Source: Oscillospiraceae bacterium (lineage in GTDB: Bacteria; Bacillota; Clostridia; Oscillospirales; Ruminococcaceae). Taken from it: a stretch of DNA of 6,872 nt. The stretch covers positions 1 through 6,872 of the forward strand of contig JAQXNQ010000371.1 of NCBI GenBank assembly GCA_029098085.1, written 5' to 3'. Positions 1 to 6,872 of this stretch are shown piece after piece. A program made the position numbers and the translations under genes. Every line of letters begins with the position of its first letter. The stretch's first letter is position 1. The notes under the pieces are model-generated. The model saw nothing but the letters and a program-made list of their open reading frames with translations, made no database searches and had not been told where the DNA came from.

Positions 1-789
1 CTGATAAATCCACTTGGAGAAGGGCTCAGCCAGGATCAGCGGCGGCAGCACGGCCAGCAGCACGGCCGCCAGCACCACACAGGGGGTATACACCCGGGCA
101 AAGCGGGTGATGAAGTTCTCCACCCGGGCCTTTTTGGCAGAAGCGTTTTCCACCAGATCCAGAATCCGGGCTACGGTGGAGTCACCGTAGGGCTTGGTCA
201 CCCGGATTTCCAGCAGACCGCTCAGGTTCACGCAGCCGCTGAGGGCCTCATCGCCGGGGGTGAGGGAGCGGGGAACCGACTCGCCGGTCAGGGCAGAGGT
301 GTCCGCCATGGAGCTGCCGCTTTCTACGATGCCGTCCAGCGGGATCCGTTCACCGGCCTTGACCACGATGGTGTCGCCCACCTGCACTTCGTCAGGCGAT
401 ACCTCCACCAGCTCGCCATCCCGGCGCAGATTGGCCGAGTCGGGGCGGATGTCCATCAGCTCGGCGATGGAGCGCCGGGAGCGGCTGACGGCGATGTTCT
501 GGAACAGCTCGCCCACCTGGAAGAAGAGCATGACCGCCACGGCTTCGGTGTATTCCCCCACAAAAAAGGCGCCTACGGTGGCCACCGTCATCAGAAAATT
601 CTCGTCAAAAAGCTGTCCGCGGGCGATGCCCCGCAGCGCCTTCCAGACCACATCTCCTCCCGACACCAGATAGGCCGGTACGAAGAGCAGCAGCTTCCAA
701 TATCCTTCCAGGGGCGCCAGCAGCCCGCAGAGCAGCAGGATCAGCCCCGCTGCGATGCGCAGCAGGGATTTCTTCTGTTTCCTGGTCAT
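1..789 (-). CDS. cadA: Zn/Cd/Pb-translocating P1B-type ATPase, N-terminal part (gene runs off the left edge)
   Basis: This is the first 263 codons of a heavy-metal P-type ATPase, an inner-membrane pump that exports soft divalent metals (Zn, Cd, Pb) using ATP. The start is ATG at 789, preceded by an AAAGGG/TTAGGA purine run. What is visible: two N-terminal hydrophobic hairpin helices (about residues 9-27 and 31-45), then GQLFDENFLMTVATVGAFF (59-77) and a membrane pair ending in FFQVGELFQ (89-97), both typical of the CadA/ZntA group. The actuator domain follows (about 100-220) with the phosphatase motif TGES at 168-171 and the preceding PLDG at 150-153. The next membrane segment begins near 233. 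The CPC metal-binding helix, the DKTGT phosphorylation site and the nucleotide domain lie beyond the window, so metal specificity cannot be read directly. The protein has no N-terminal HMA domain; a separate small HMA gene ends 30 bp upstream in the same operon. Family assignment is firm; the symbol is by family and operon context. Confidence 0.93.
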   Translation of the reverse strand, partial: MTRKQKKSLLRIAAGLILLLCGLLAPLEGYWKLLLFVPAYLVSGGDVVWKALRGIARGQLFDENFLMTVATVGAFFVGEYTEAVAVMLFFQVGELFQNIAVSRSRRSIAELMDIRPDSANLRRDGELVEVSPDEVQVGDTIVVKAGERIPLDGIVESGSSMADTSALTGESVPRSLTPGDEALSGCVNLSGLLEIRVTKPYGDSTVARILDLVENASAKKARVENFITRFARVYTPCVVLAAVLLAVLPPLILAEPFSKWIYQ

Positions 790-819
790 AATCCTAACCC
801 TTTCCCCGTTTGAAATGGA

Positions 820-1041
820 TTACTTCAGATGAATGATGCAGTCAGGCTCCACCTTTTTGCAGATCCTGACCACTTCCTTCATGATGGCGTCGAACCGCGC
901 CTCGTCGGCGTCGATGGTCATTTTCTGGGTGAGAAAGCTGACACTGGCGGCGGAAACCCCGTCAATTTTCAGAATGGCAGCCTCCATTTTGGCAGCGCAG
1001 TTGGCGCAGTCCAGATCCTCCAGCCGAAATACCTTTTTCAT
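820..1041 (-). CDS. Small stand-alone heavy-metal-associated (HMA) domain protein
   Basis: This 73-residue protein is a single ferredoxin-like HMA domain and nothing else. The metal-binding loop is DLDCANCAAKME, with cysteines at 12 and 15, followed by the family's G28-V29 and the predicted second beta strand (about 33-44). The aspartate before the first cysteine (DCANC) is the form seen in the N-terminal domains of Zn/Cd/Pb ATPases rather than the MxCxxC of copper chaperones. Extra cysteines at 61 and 68 near the C-terminus could add ligands; that is inference. An AAAGGAG ribosome binding site (about 1050-1056) sits 8 nt before the ATG at 1041. It lies between the ArsR-type regulator (18-bp gap) and the P-type ATPase (30-bp gap), all on one strand. 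It most likely acts as the detached metal-binding domain, or a metal-delivery or buffering partner, of that ATPase. It could instead be described as a copper-chaperone-like protein, but the loop and operon favour Zn/Cd. Confidence 0.9.
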   Translation of the reverse strand: MKKVFRLEDLDCANCAAKMEAAILKIDGVSAASVSFLTQKMTIDADEARFDAIMKEVVRICKKVEPDCIIHLK

Positions 1042-1059
1042 ACAAAATGCTCCTTTCTG

Positions 1060-1428
1060 TCATTCACAAACATGCTCCATACCCTGGCGGATAATGAGCC
1101 GGACATGATCGTCGGCCAGGGAATAAAAGACGGTCTTGCCCTCCCGGCGGCTGCCCACCAGCTTGGACTGTTTGAGCACCCGCAGCTGATGAGAAATGGC
1201 GGACTGACTCATGCCCAGCAGCAGGGCAATGTCGCAGACGCACATCTCCGCCTCCAGCAGCACATAGAGGATCCGGATCCGGGTGCTGTCGCCGAAGACC
1301 TTGTACAGCTCCGCCAGATCGCAGAGCAGATCCTCGTCCGGCATTTTTTTCCGCACCGCCGCGACAATGTCCTCATGAGCGTGGATAAAGTCGCAGTGCT
1401 CCACATCAGAAATGGCCAACGCTTCCAC
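1060..1428 (-). CDS. ArsR/SmtB/CadC-family metal-sensing repressor
   Basis: This is a 122-residue winged-helix repressor that should bind DNA as a dimer and let go when metal binds. The core runs from LYKVFGDSTRIRIL (41-54) through the recognition helix SQSAISHQLRVLKQSKL (74-90) to the beta wing SRREGKTVFYSL (93-104). Two metal sites of the family can be seen. One is the helix-3 motif EMCVCD (C63, C65, D66), with C12 and neighbouring histidines at the N-terminus, matching the CadC-type site. The other is D106, H108, H119 and E122, with exactly the D-x-H-x10-H-x2-E spacing of the SmtB helix-5 zinc site. The start is taken as GTG at 1428 because an AAAGG run lies directly upstream; it is only 2 nt away, so an internal start (for example TTG at 1419 or GTG at 1404, which would keep C12) is possible. 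An ATG two bases upstream is in another frame. It is first in the operon with the HMA protein and the ATPase and probably regulates itself. Metal preference (Cd/Pb versus Zn) is not settled. Confidence 0.94.
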   Translation of the reverse strand: MEALAISDVEHCDFIHAHEDIVAAVRKKMPDEDLLCDLAELYKVFGDSTRIRILYVLLEAEMCVCDIALLLGMSQSAISHQLRVLKQSKLVGSRREGKTVFYSLADDHVRLIIRQGMEHVCE

Positions 1429-1446
1429 ATCCTTTCAACTGAATAT

Positions 1447-1462
1447 ATGAATGATTGTTCAT
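1447..1462. promoter_or_regulatory. Putative ArsR/SmtB-type operator
   Basis: An imperfect inverted repeat, ATGAA-N6-TTCAT, lies just downstream of the -10 box and covers the predicted start of transcription. On the minus strand it reads ATGAACAATCATTCAT, which resembles the AT-rich 12-2-12 type operators (ATGAACA...TTCAT) known for SmtB/ZiaR/CadC repressors. A repressor bound here would block promoter clearance. The match was made by eye. Confidence 0.7.
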
Positions 1463-1468
1463 GTGATA

Positions 1469-1497
1469 AGAATACACCCTGCCAATGGATCTGTCAA
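1469..1497 (-). promoter_or_regulatory. Promoter of the arsR-HMA-cadA operon
   Basis: On the minus strand a consensus -35 box TTGACA (1497-1492) is followed after exactly 17 bp by a -10 box TATTCT (1474-1469). Transcription would start near 1462, about 35 nt before the regulator's start codon. No other convincing promoter is seen ahead of the three genes, so they are probably cotranscribed. Confidence 0.82.
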
Positions 1498-1536
1498 TAG
1501 GAAAATGAAATTTTACCAGGAAAATTTCTGGGATGC

Positions 1537-1579
1537 AAAAGGCCCCTGCCGGGACCGCTTAAGGATTCCGGCAGAGGCC
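1537..1579 (-). terminator. Intrinsic terminator of the MATE gene
   Basis: A 12-bp stem with one mismatch (arms 1541-1552 and 1568-1579, sequence GGCCCCTGCCGG against CCGGCAGAGGCC) is followed, reading the minus strand, by TTTT at 1540-1537. It begins 27 bp after the MATE stop codon. It separates the MATE transcript from the metal-resistance operon, whose promoter lies about 40 bp further on. Confidence 0.82.
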
Positions 1580-1605
1580 ATGTGAAAAACGTTTCTGAAG
1601 AGCCG

Positions 1606-2961
1606 TCAGGTTTTGTCCTGCTCCCGTTCCAGCCTGCGGATATAGCAGTAATAGGAGACCATCAGCAGTACCTCAGCGCCGAACCAGGCGGCGGGCTCGG
1701 CGAAAAAGAGGCCCATATCCCCGATAAACAGCGGCAGGATCAACACGGTGGACATCCGAAACAGCAGCTCCACACCGCCGGAGATCATGGGAATCAGGGT
1801 GTTGCCCATGCCCTGCAGGGCGCTGCGGTAGACATACAGCAGATACAGCACCGGCAGCCCGGCCGCCATGAAGATCAGATAGCGGAAGGCGATTTCCAGC
1901 ACCCGGACGGCTTCCTCCGGCGTGCCGGAGATAAAGAGGGAGAGCAGCGGCTTGCCAAGCAGCACCGTGAACAGGGCGATCACAGCCGCTGTCAGCAGCG
2001 CCATCCAAACGCTGGAGCGGATGCCGTCCCGGATGCGCCGGAGCTTCTGAGCCCCCAGATTCTGACCGGCATAGGCGGCGATGGCAAAGCCGTAGGAGGA
2101 GGCCGCCACCTCCAGCAGACCATACAGCTTGTTGGTGGCGGTGAATCCGGCCACATAGAGGAAGCCGAAGCCGTTGACCACGTACTGCACCGTCAGGCCG
2201 CCAATGGAGATGATGGTGTTCTGAAAGGCCACCGGCAGACCCAGCATCAGCAGCCGCCGGCCTGTGCCGCCAAAGAGGATCAGATCCCGCCGGGACAGCT
2301 TCAGCTGCGGAATTTTCCGCAGGGTGGCAAAACAGATCAGGGCAGCGATTCCCTGCGCGATGACGGTACCCAGCGCCGCGCCGGTGACGCCCAGCTTCAT
2401 TCCCATGACGAAGAACAGATCCAGTACCACGTTGACAGCCGCCGCTGACAGCATGGCGATCAGCGGAGCCCGGCTGTTGCCCAGTGCCCGCAGCACACAG
2501 GCGAAAATGTTGTAGGCGCCGGTGATCAGGGCGCAGGCGATGATGATGCTCAGGTACCGCACCGCGTCATCGATGATGTTGCCCGGGGTATGCAGCAGCC
2601 GAAGGAGAGGTCGGACGGCCGGCAGACCGATGAGAGTAGTCAGCAGAGAGATGATGGCGGTCAGAACCAGGGAGGCTCCCACCGACCGCCGGAGGCCCCG
2701 CTCATCTCCAGCGCCGAAGCGCTGGGAGACCAGGATAGAAAAGCCCTGGGTAAAGCCGGAGACGATGCCCATCACCATCCAGTTGAGCCATTCCGCCGCG
2801 CCCAGCGCCGCCAGCGCTTCCACTCCGGCCACCTGCCCCACAATGGCGGTGTCTGCCACGATATACAGCTGCTGGCAGACATTGCCCAGCATCAGCGGCA
2901 GGGCGAAGCGCAGGATCAATCCGGCAGGCCTACCGACAGTCATATCCCTGGTCTGTGCCAT
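1606..2961 (-). CDS. MATE-family multidrug/cation efflux transporter
   Basis: This 451-residue protein is an integral membrane antiporter of the MATE family, which exports drugs or toxic organic cations in exchange for Na+ or H+. About twelve hydrophobic segments span the whole length, in two homologous halves with matching landmarks. SQRFGAGD (79-86) in the first half corresponds to AGQNLGAQK (298-306) in the second; LRALGNSRAP (158-167) corresponds to ALQGMGNTLIP (381-391). The conserved aspartate of the first membrane segment is in VADTAIVG (D37). The length is normal for the family and the tail is short and charged. The start is ATG at 2961, because a perfect AGGAGG lies 5 nt upstream and the MATE homology begins at once. 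The reading frame stays open upstream to about 3192, but that part crosses the promoter and is not protein-like. The gene forms its own unit with promoter, leader hairpin and terminator. Substrate cannot be inferred; the nearby metal operon is separately transcribed. Confidence 0.95.
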   Translation of the reverse strand: MAQTRDMTVGRPAGLILRFALPLMLGNVCQQLYIVADTAIVGQVAGVEALAALGAAEWLNWMVMGIVSGFTQGFSILVSQRFGAGDERGLRRSVGASLVLTAIISLLTTLIGLPAVRPLLRLLHTPGNIIDDAVRYLSIIIACALITGAYNIFACVLRALGNSRAPLIAMLSAAAVNVVLDLFFVMGMKLGVTGAALGTVIAQGIAALICFATLRKIPQLKLSRRDLILFGGTGRRLLMLGLPVAFQNTIISIGGLTVQYVVNGFGFLYVAGFTATNKLYGLLEVAASSYGFAIAAYAGQNLGAQKLRRIRDGIRSSVWMALLTAAVIALFTVLLGKPLLSLFISGTPEEAVRVLEIAFRYLIFMAAGLPVLYLLYVYRSALQGMGNTLIPMISGGVELLFRMSTVLILPLFIGDMGLFFAEPAAWFGAEVLLMVSYYCYIRRLEREQDKT

Positions 2962-2981
2962 AAATTCCTCCTGAGATCCGG

Positions 2982-3013
2982 AAAAATGCCGGCTCTTCCG
3001 GTGGAGAGCCGGC
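2982..3013 (-). promoter_or_regulatory. Terminator-like hairpin in the MATE mRNA leader (possible attenuator)
   Basis: The MATE leader forms a perfect 9-bp GC-rich stem, GCCGGCTCT with AGAGCCGGC (3013-3005 and 2996-2988), with an 8-nt loop. On the minus strand it is followed at once by ATTTTT (2987-2982). It thus has the form of an intrinsic terminator, but lies between the promoter and the ribosome binding site. A competing 6-bp pairing, CCGGAA (loop and arm, about 3000-2995) with TTCCGG (about 2983-2978), would break the terminator stem. The structure is seen; the regulatory role is inference. Confidence 0.55.
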
Positions 3014-3037
3014 TGTGAACGGTCTGATATGGGACTG

Positions 3038-3066
3038 ATGATATCATAAAAAGGGGGAAAAGTCAA
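3038..3066 (-). promoter_or_regulatory. Promoter of the MATE gene
   Basis: On the minus strand TTGACT (3066-3061) and TATCAT (3043-3038) are separated by exactly 17 bp, and the -10 box carries an extended TG motif (TGATATCAT). Transcription would start near 3031, giving a leader of about 70 nt without any ATG-initiated small ORF. Confidence 0.8.
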
Positions 3067-3202
3067 TAGCAGCCGGGGAGAGCCGCCTCTTTGCAAAAGG
3101 CTGCGCTGCGGTGTTTCATGCTGCGAAAAATCGGATTTTTCCGGGTTCCGGATCAAGCGTGCCCTTCGCGGAAGCAGAAGCGGATAATTCATAAATTATT
3201 CC

Positions 3203-3231
3203 TTGCAAACTGCAGAGGAAGGCGGTATAAT
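3203..3231 (+). promoter_or_regulatory. Promoter of secA
   Basis: TTGCAA (3203-3208) and a perfect TATAAT (3226-3231) are 17 bp apart. An AT-rich tract at about 3184-3201 lies directly upstream of the -35 box, where an UP element would be. The predicted start of transcription is near 3238, about 105 nt before the secA start. This promoter and the MATE promoter are divergent, with about 140 bp between their -35 boxes. Confidence 0.82.
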
Positions 3232-3241
3232 AAATAAGACA

Positions 3242-3280
3242 GTGCCAAAGACCTGCTTTTGTCATGAAAAGCAGGGGTGC
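3242..3280 (+). promoter_or_regulatory. Bulged stem-loop at the 5' end of the secA leader
   Basis: The leader RNA can form a perfect 9-bp stem, CCTGCTTTT (3252-3260) with AAAAGCAGG (3267-3275), closed by the loop GTCATG. Below it, GTGCC (3242-3246) can pair with GGTGC (3276-3280) with two G-U wobbles. This leaves AAAGA (3247-3251) as a one-sided bulge. It starts within a few bases of the predicted transcription start. It could stabilise the mRNA or act as a regulatory element; I do not recognise it as a known riboswitch. Confidence 0.5.
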
Positions 3281-3300
3281 AGCGATGATATGTATCTATC

Positions 3301-3323
3301 CCCCGTCTGTGGGGCGGGGTTTT
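3301..3323 (+). promoter_or_regulatory. Short GC hairpin with U-tract just ahead of the secA ribosome binding site
   Basis: CCCCG (3301-3305) can pair with CGGGG (3315-3319), followed by TTTT (3320-3323). An alternative is CCCC with GGGG at 3311-3314. The stem is only 5 bp, so as a terminator it would be weak. It sits directly before the AAGGAAGG ribosome binding site (3326-3333) and could influence access to it. Confidence 0.35.
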
Positions 3324-3342
3324 GAAAGGAAGGACGTTACTC

Positions 3343-6297
<2,955 letters not shown>

Positions 6298-6311
6298 TTC
6301 CTGAATGACAG

Positions 6312-6342
6312 ACGGCTCCGGATTTGCTCCGGGGCCGTTTTT
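6312..6342 (+). terminator. Intrinsic terminator of secA
   Basis: A 10-bp stem, ACGGCTCCGG (6312-6321) with CCGGGGCCGT (6329-6338) including one G-U pair, has a 7-nt loop and runs into TTTTT (6338-6342). It lies 15 bp after the secA stop codon. The roughly 100 bp from here to the tRNA promoter holds no gene that I can see. Confidence 0.9.
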
Positions 6343-6442
6343 GCGTTTCCGGTGAGCCTTGGAAACAAAATTCCCTGAATTTACCCACAAAAATGACAGG
6401 TTTTCAAGAAAACGACGAAATGAAATTTTTTCCGAAAAAGGC

Positions 6443-6471
6443 TTGCCTTTTTGAGATGACTGTGATATAAT
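6443..6471 (+). promoter_or_regulatory. Promoter of the tRNA-Pro gene
   Basis: TTGCCT (6443-6448) and a perfect TATAAT (6466-6471) are 17 bp apart, and the -10 box is extended (TGATATAAT). Transcription would start near 6478, giving a 5' precursor leader of about 27 nt that can form a small CGGT/ACCG hairpin (6481-6484 with 6491-6494) before the mature 5' end. Confidence 0.85.
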
Positions 6472-6504
6472 AATTCTCGTCGGTTGAGAGACCGGCTGCG
6501 AGAT

Positions 6505-6580
6505 CTGGGTGTGGCGCAGGTGGTAGCGCGCTACCTTGGGGTGGTAGAGGCCGCAAGTTCAAGTCTTGTCACTCAGACCA
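6505..6580 (+). tRNA. tRNA-Pro, anticodon GGG
   Basis: A complete 76-nt cloverleaf with encoded CCA (6578-6580). The acceptor stem is CTGGGTG with CACTCAG, including one G-U pair at 4-69. The D arm is GCGC/GCGC with an 8-nt loop holding GG. The anticodon stem is CTACC/GGTAG with loop TTGGGGT, so the anticodon is GGG at 6538-6540, reading CCC and CCU. The variable loop is AGGCC, and the T arm GCAAG/CTTGT has loop TTCAAGT and a G-U pair at 49-65. C1-G72, A73 and G37 fit bacterial proline tRNAs. It stands alone with its own promoter and terminator. Confidence 0.96.
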
Positions 6581-6618
6581 GAAAAAGCTCATTGCGAAAG
6601 CAGTGAGCTTTTTCATTT
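6581..6618 (+). terminator. Intrinsic terminator of the tRNA-Pro unit
   Basis: A 15-bp stem (arms 6581-6595 and 6600-6614, one T-G pair) is capped by a GAAA tetraloop at 6596-6599 and ends in a CTTTTTCATTTT run. Its first base is the one directly after the tRNA's CCA, so the precursor has no single-stranded 3' spacer. Positions 6619-6699 hold nothing I can identify. Confidence 0.9.
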
Positions 6619-6693
6619 TCCGAAACTTCGCCAGCTCTGCTTTTTCCACGGACTCTCCCATTTTCTTTCCGGCTGCACCGAAATCTGAAGAAA

Positions 6694-6744
6694 AAACAGG
6701 CGTCCCCAAGGAGGCAAGGCACCGCCTTATCTCCTTGGGGACGC
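6694..6744 (-). terminator. Long-hairpin intrinsic terminator of the gene at the right edge
   Basis: A perfect 14-bp stem, GCGTCCCCAAGGAG (6700-6713) with CTCCTTGGGGACGC (6731-6744), is continued inside by a G-U pair, a C-A mismatch and a 5-bp AAGGC/GCCTT stem with a 3-nt loop. Reading the minus strand it is followed by CTGTTTTTT (down to 6691), a good U-tract. On the plus strand no U-tract follows, so the orientation is minus. It faces the tRNA terminator in a convergent arrangement. Confidence 0.82.
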
Positions 6745-6750
6745 TGAGCA

Positions 6751-6773
6751 CTCTCTGGTTAAAAACCAGAGAG
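6751..6773. repeat. Perfect inverted repeat in the 3' untranslated region of the right-edge gene
   Basis: CTCTCTGGTT (6751-6760) and AACCAGAGAG (6764-6773) form a perfect 10-bp stem with a 3-nt loop. It lies 6 bp after the stop codon of the minus-strand gene and 6 bp before the long terminator hairpin. Neither side has a convincing U-tract directly after it, so it is more likely a 3'-end stabilising or auxiliary hairpin than an independent terminator. Confidence 0.65.
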
Positions 6774-6779
6774 CGTTGT

Positions 6780-6872
6780 TTAATGTTCATTGTCCTGCGG
6801 GAAAAGAAATCGCTCGGGGTTTTCCAGCGCCCCAATGGGCCGGGGCGGCGCCGGAGGCTGATCGGAATCGTT
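6780..6872 (-). CDS. C-terminal end of an unidentified protein (gene enters from the right edge)
   Basis: Thirty codons and a TAA stop (6782-6780) are open to the right edge on the minus strand. The tail is rich in proline and charged residues (NDSDQPPAPPRP, then ENPERFLFPQDNEH) and ends 6 bp before the first of two hairpins, the second being a strong minus-strand terminator. That position is the main reason to prefer this frame over the other two minus frames, which are also open over most of the stretch. I do not recognise the protein and no domain can be assigned from so short a tail. Confidence 0.5.
   Translation of the reverse strand, partial: NDSDQPPAPPRPIGALENPERFLFPQDNEH

Noticed and set aside
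194..673. Plus-strand frame of 159 codons opposite the ATPase
   Set aside because: It is antisense to conserved ATPase sequence including TGES; it is Ser/Thr/Arg-rich noise.
829..1500. Plus-strand frame of 223 codons opposite the HMA and ArsR genes
   Set aside because: It is a shadow of two well-supported minus-strand genes and their promoter, with no recognisable protein features.
1582..2448. Plus-strand frame of 288 codons opposite the MATE gene
   Set aside because: It is antisense to clear transporter sequence, has a His/Gln/Gly-rich composition and crosses the MATE terminator.
3125..3141. GAAAAAT-CGG-ATTTTTC hairpin between the divergent promoters
   Set aside because: It is short, AT-rich and upstream of both predicted transcripts, and no function can be supported.
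2962..3192. N-terminal extension of the MATE protein to an ATG at 3192
   Set aside because: The extra 77 residues cross the promoter and leader hairpin and are not transporter-like; the AGGAGG 5 nt before 2961 decides the start.
6345..6366. GTTTCC/GGAAAC inverted repeat after the secA terminator
   Set aside because: A 6-bp stem with a 10-nt loop is within chance expectation and has no nearby target.
6569..6835. Minus-strand frame of 88 codons at the right end
   Set aside because: It overlaps the 3' end of the tRNA and runs through both terminators; the adjacent frame stopping at 6780 fits the terminator layout better.

Overview
The window looks like chromosomal DNA from a GC-rich member of the Clostridia, most plausibly an Oscillospiraceae/Ruminococcaceae-type gut anaerobe. 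The grounds are strong AGGAGG-type ribosome binding sites, vegetative promoters with exact 17-bp spacing, GTG and TTG starts, a long SecA with a zinc-finger tail, and an ArsR / stand-alone HMA / CadA metal operon. The lineage is inferred from style and gene content and was not checked by a search.

Positions 1-1500 (minus strand) hold a metal-resistance operon: a promoter with an overlapping inverted-repeat operator, an ArsR/SmtB-type repressor with two recognisable metal sites, a small heavy-metal-associated (HMA) protein, and a Zn/Cd/Pb P1B-type ATPase that lacks its own N-terminal HMA domain and runs off the left edge. The logic is that metal releases the repressor and the small HMA protein and ATPase then bind and export the metal. 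Positions 1537-3066 (minus strand) are a self-contained MATE efflux gene with its own promoter, a leader containing a terminator-like hairpin just upstream of the ribosome binding site, and an intrinsic terminator.

Positions 3185-6342 (plus strand) are the housekeeping secA gene, which starts at a TTG. It has a consensus promoter, a structured leader of about 105 nt containing a possible small overlapping upstream ORF, and an intrinsic terminator. Positions 6443-6614 (plus strand) are a single tRNA-Pro(GGG) transcription unit with extended -10 promoter, encoded CCA and a terminator hairpin that starts at the first base after CCA. Positions 6700-6872 (minus strand) hold the last 30 codons of an unidentified protein followed by two hairpins, the second a good intrinsic terminator, so the tRNA unit and this gene converge.

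I see no CRISPR, insertion sequence, phage gene or obviously undescribed multi-gene system. The best leads are regulatory: the MATE leader hairpin with a competing fold, the secA leader structure with its upstream ORF, and the split HMA/ATPase arrangement.
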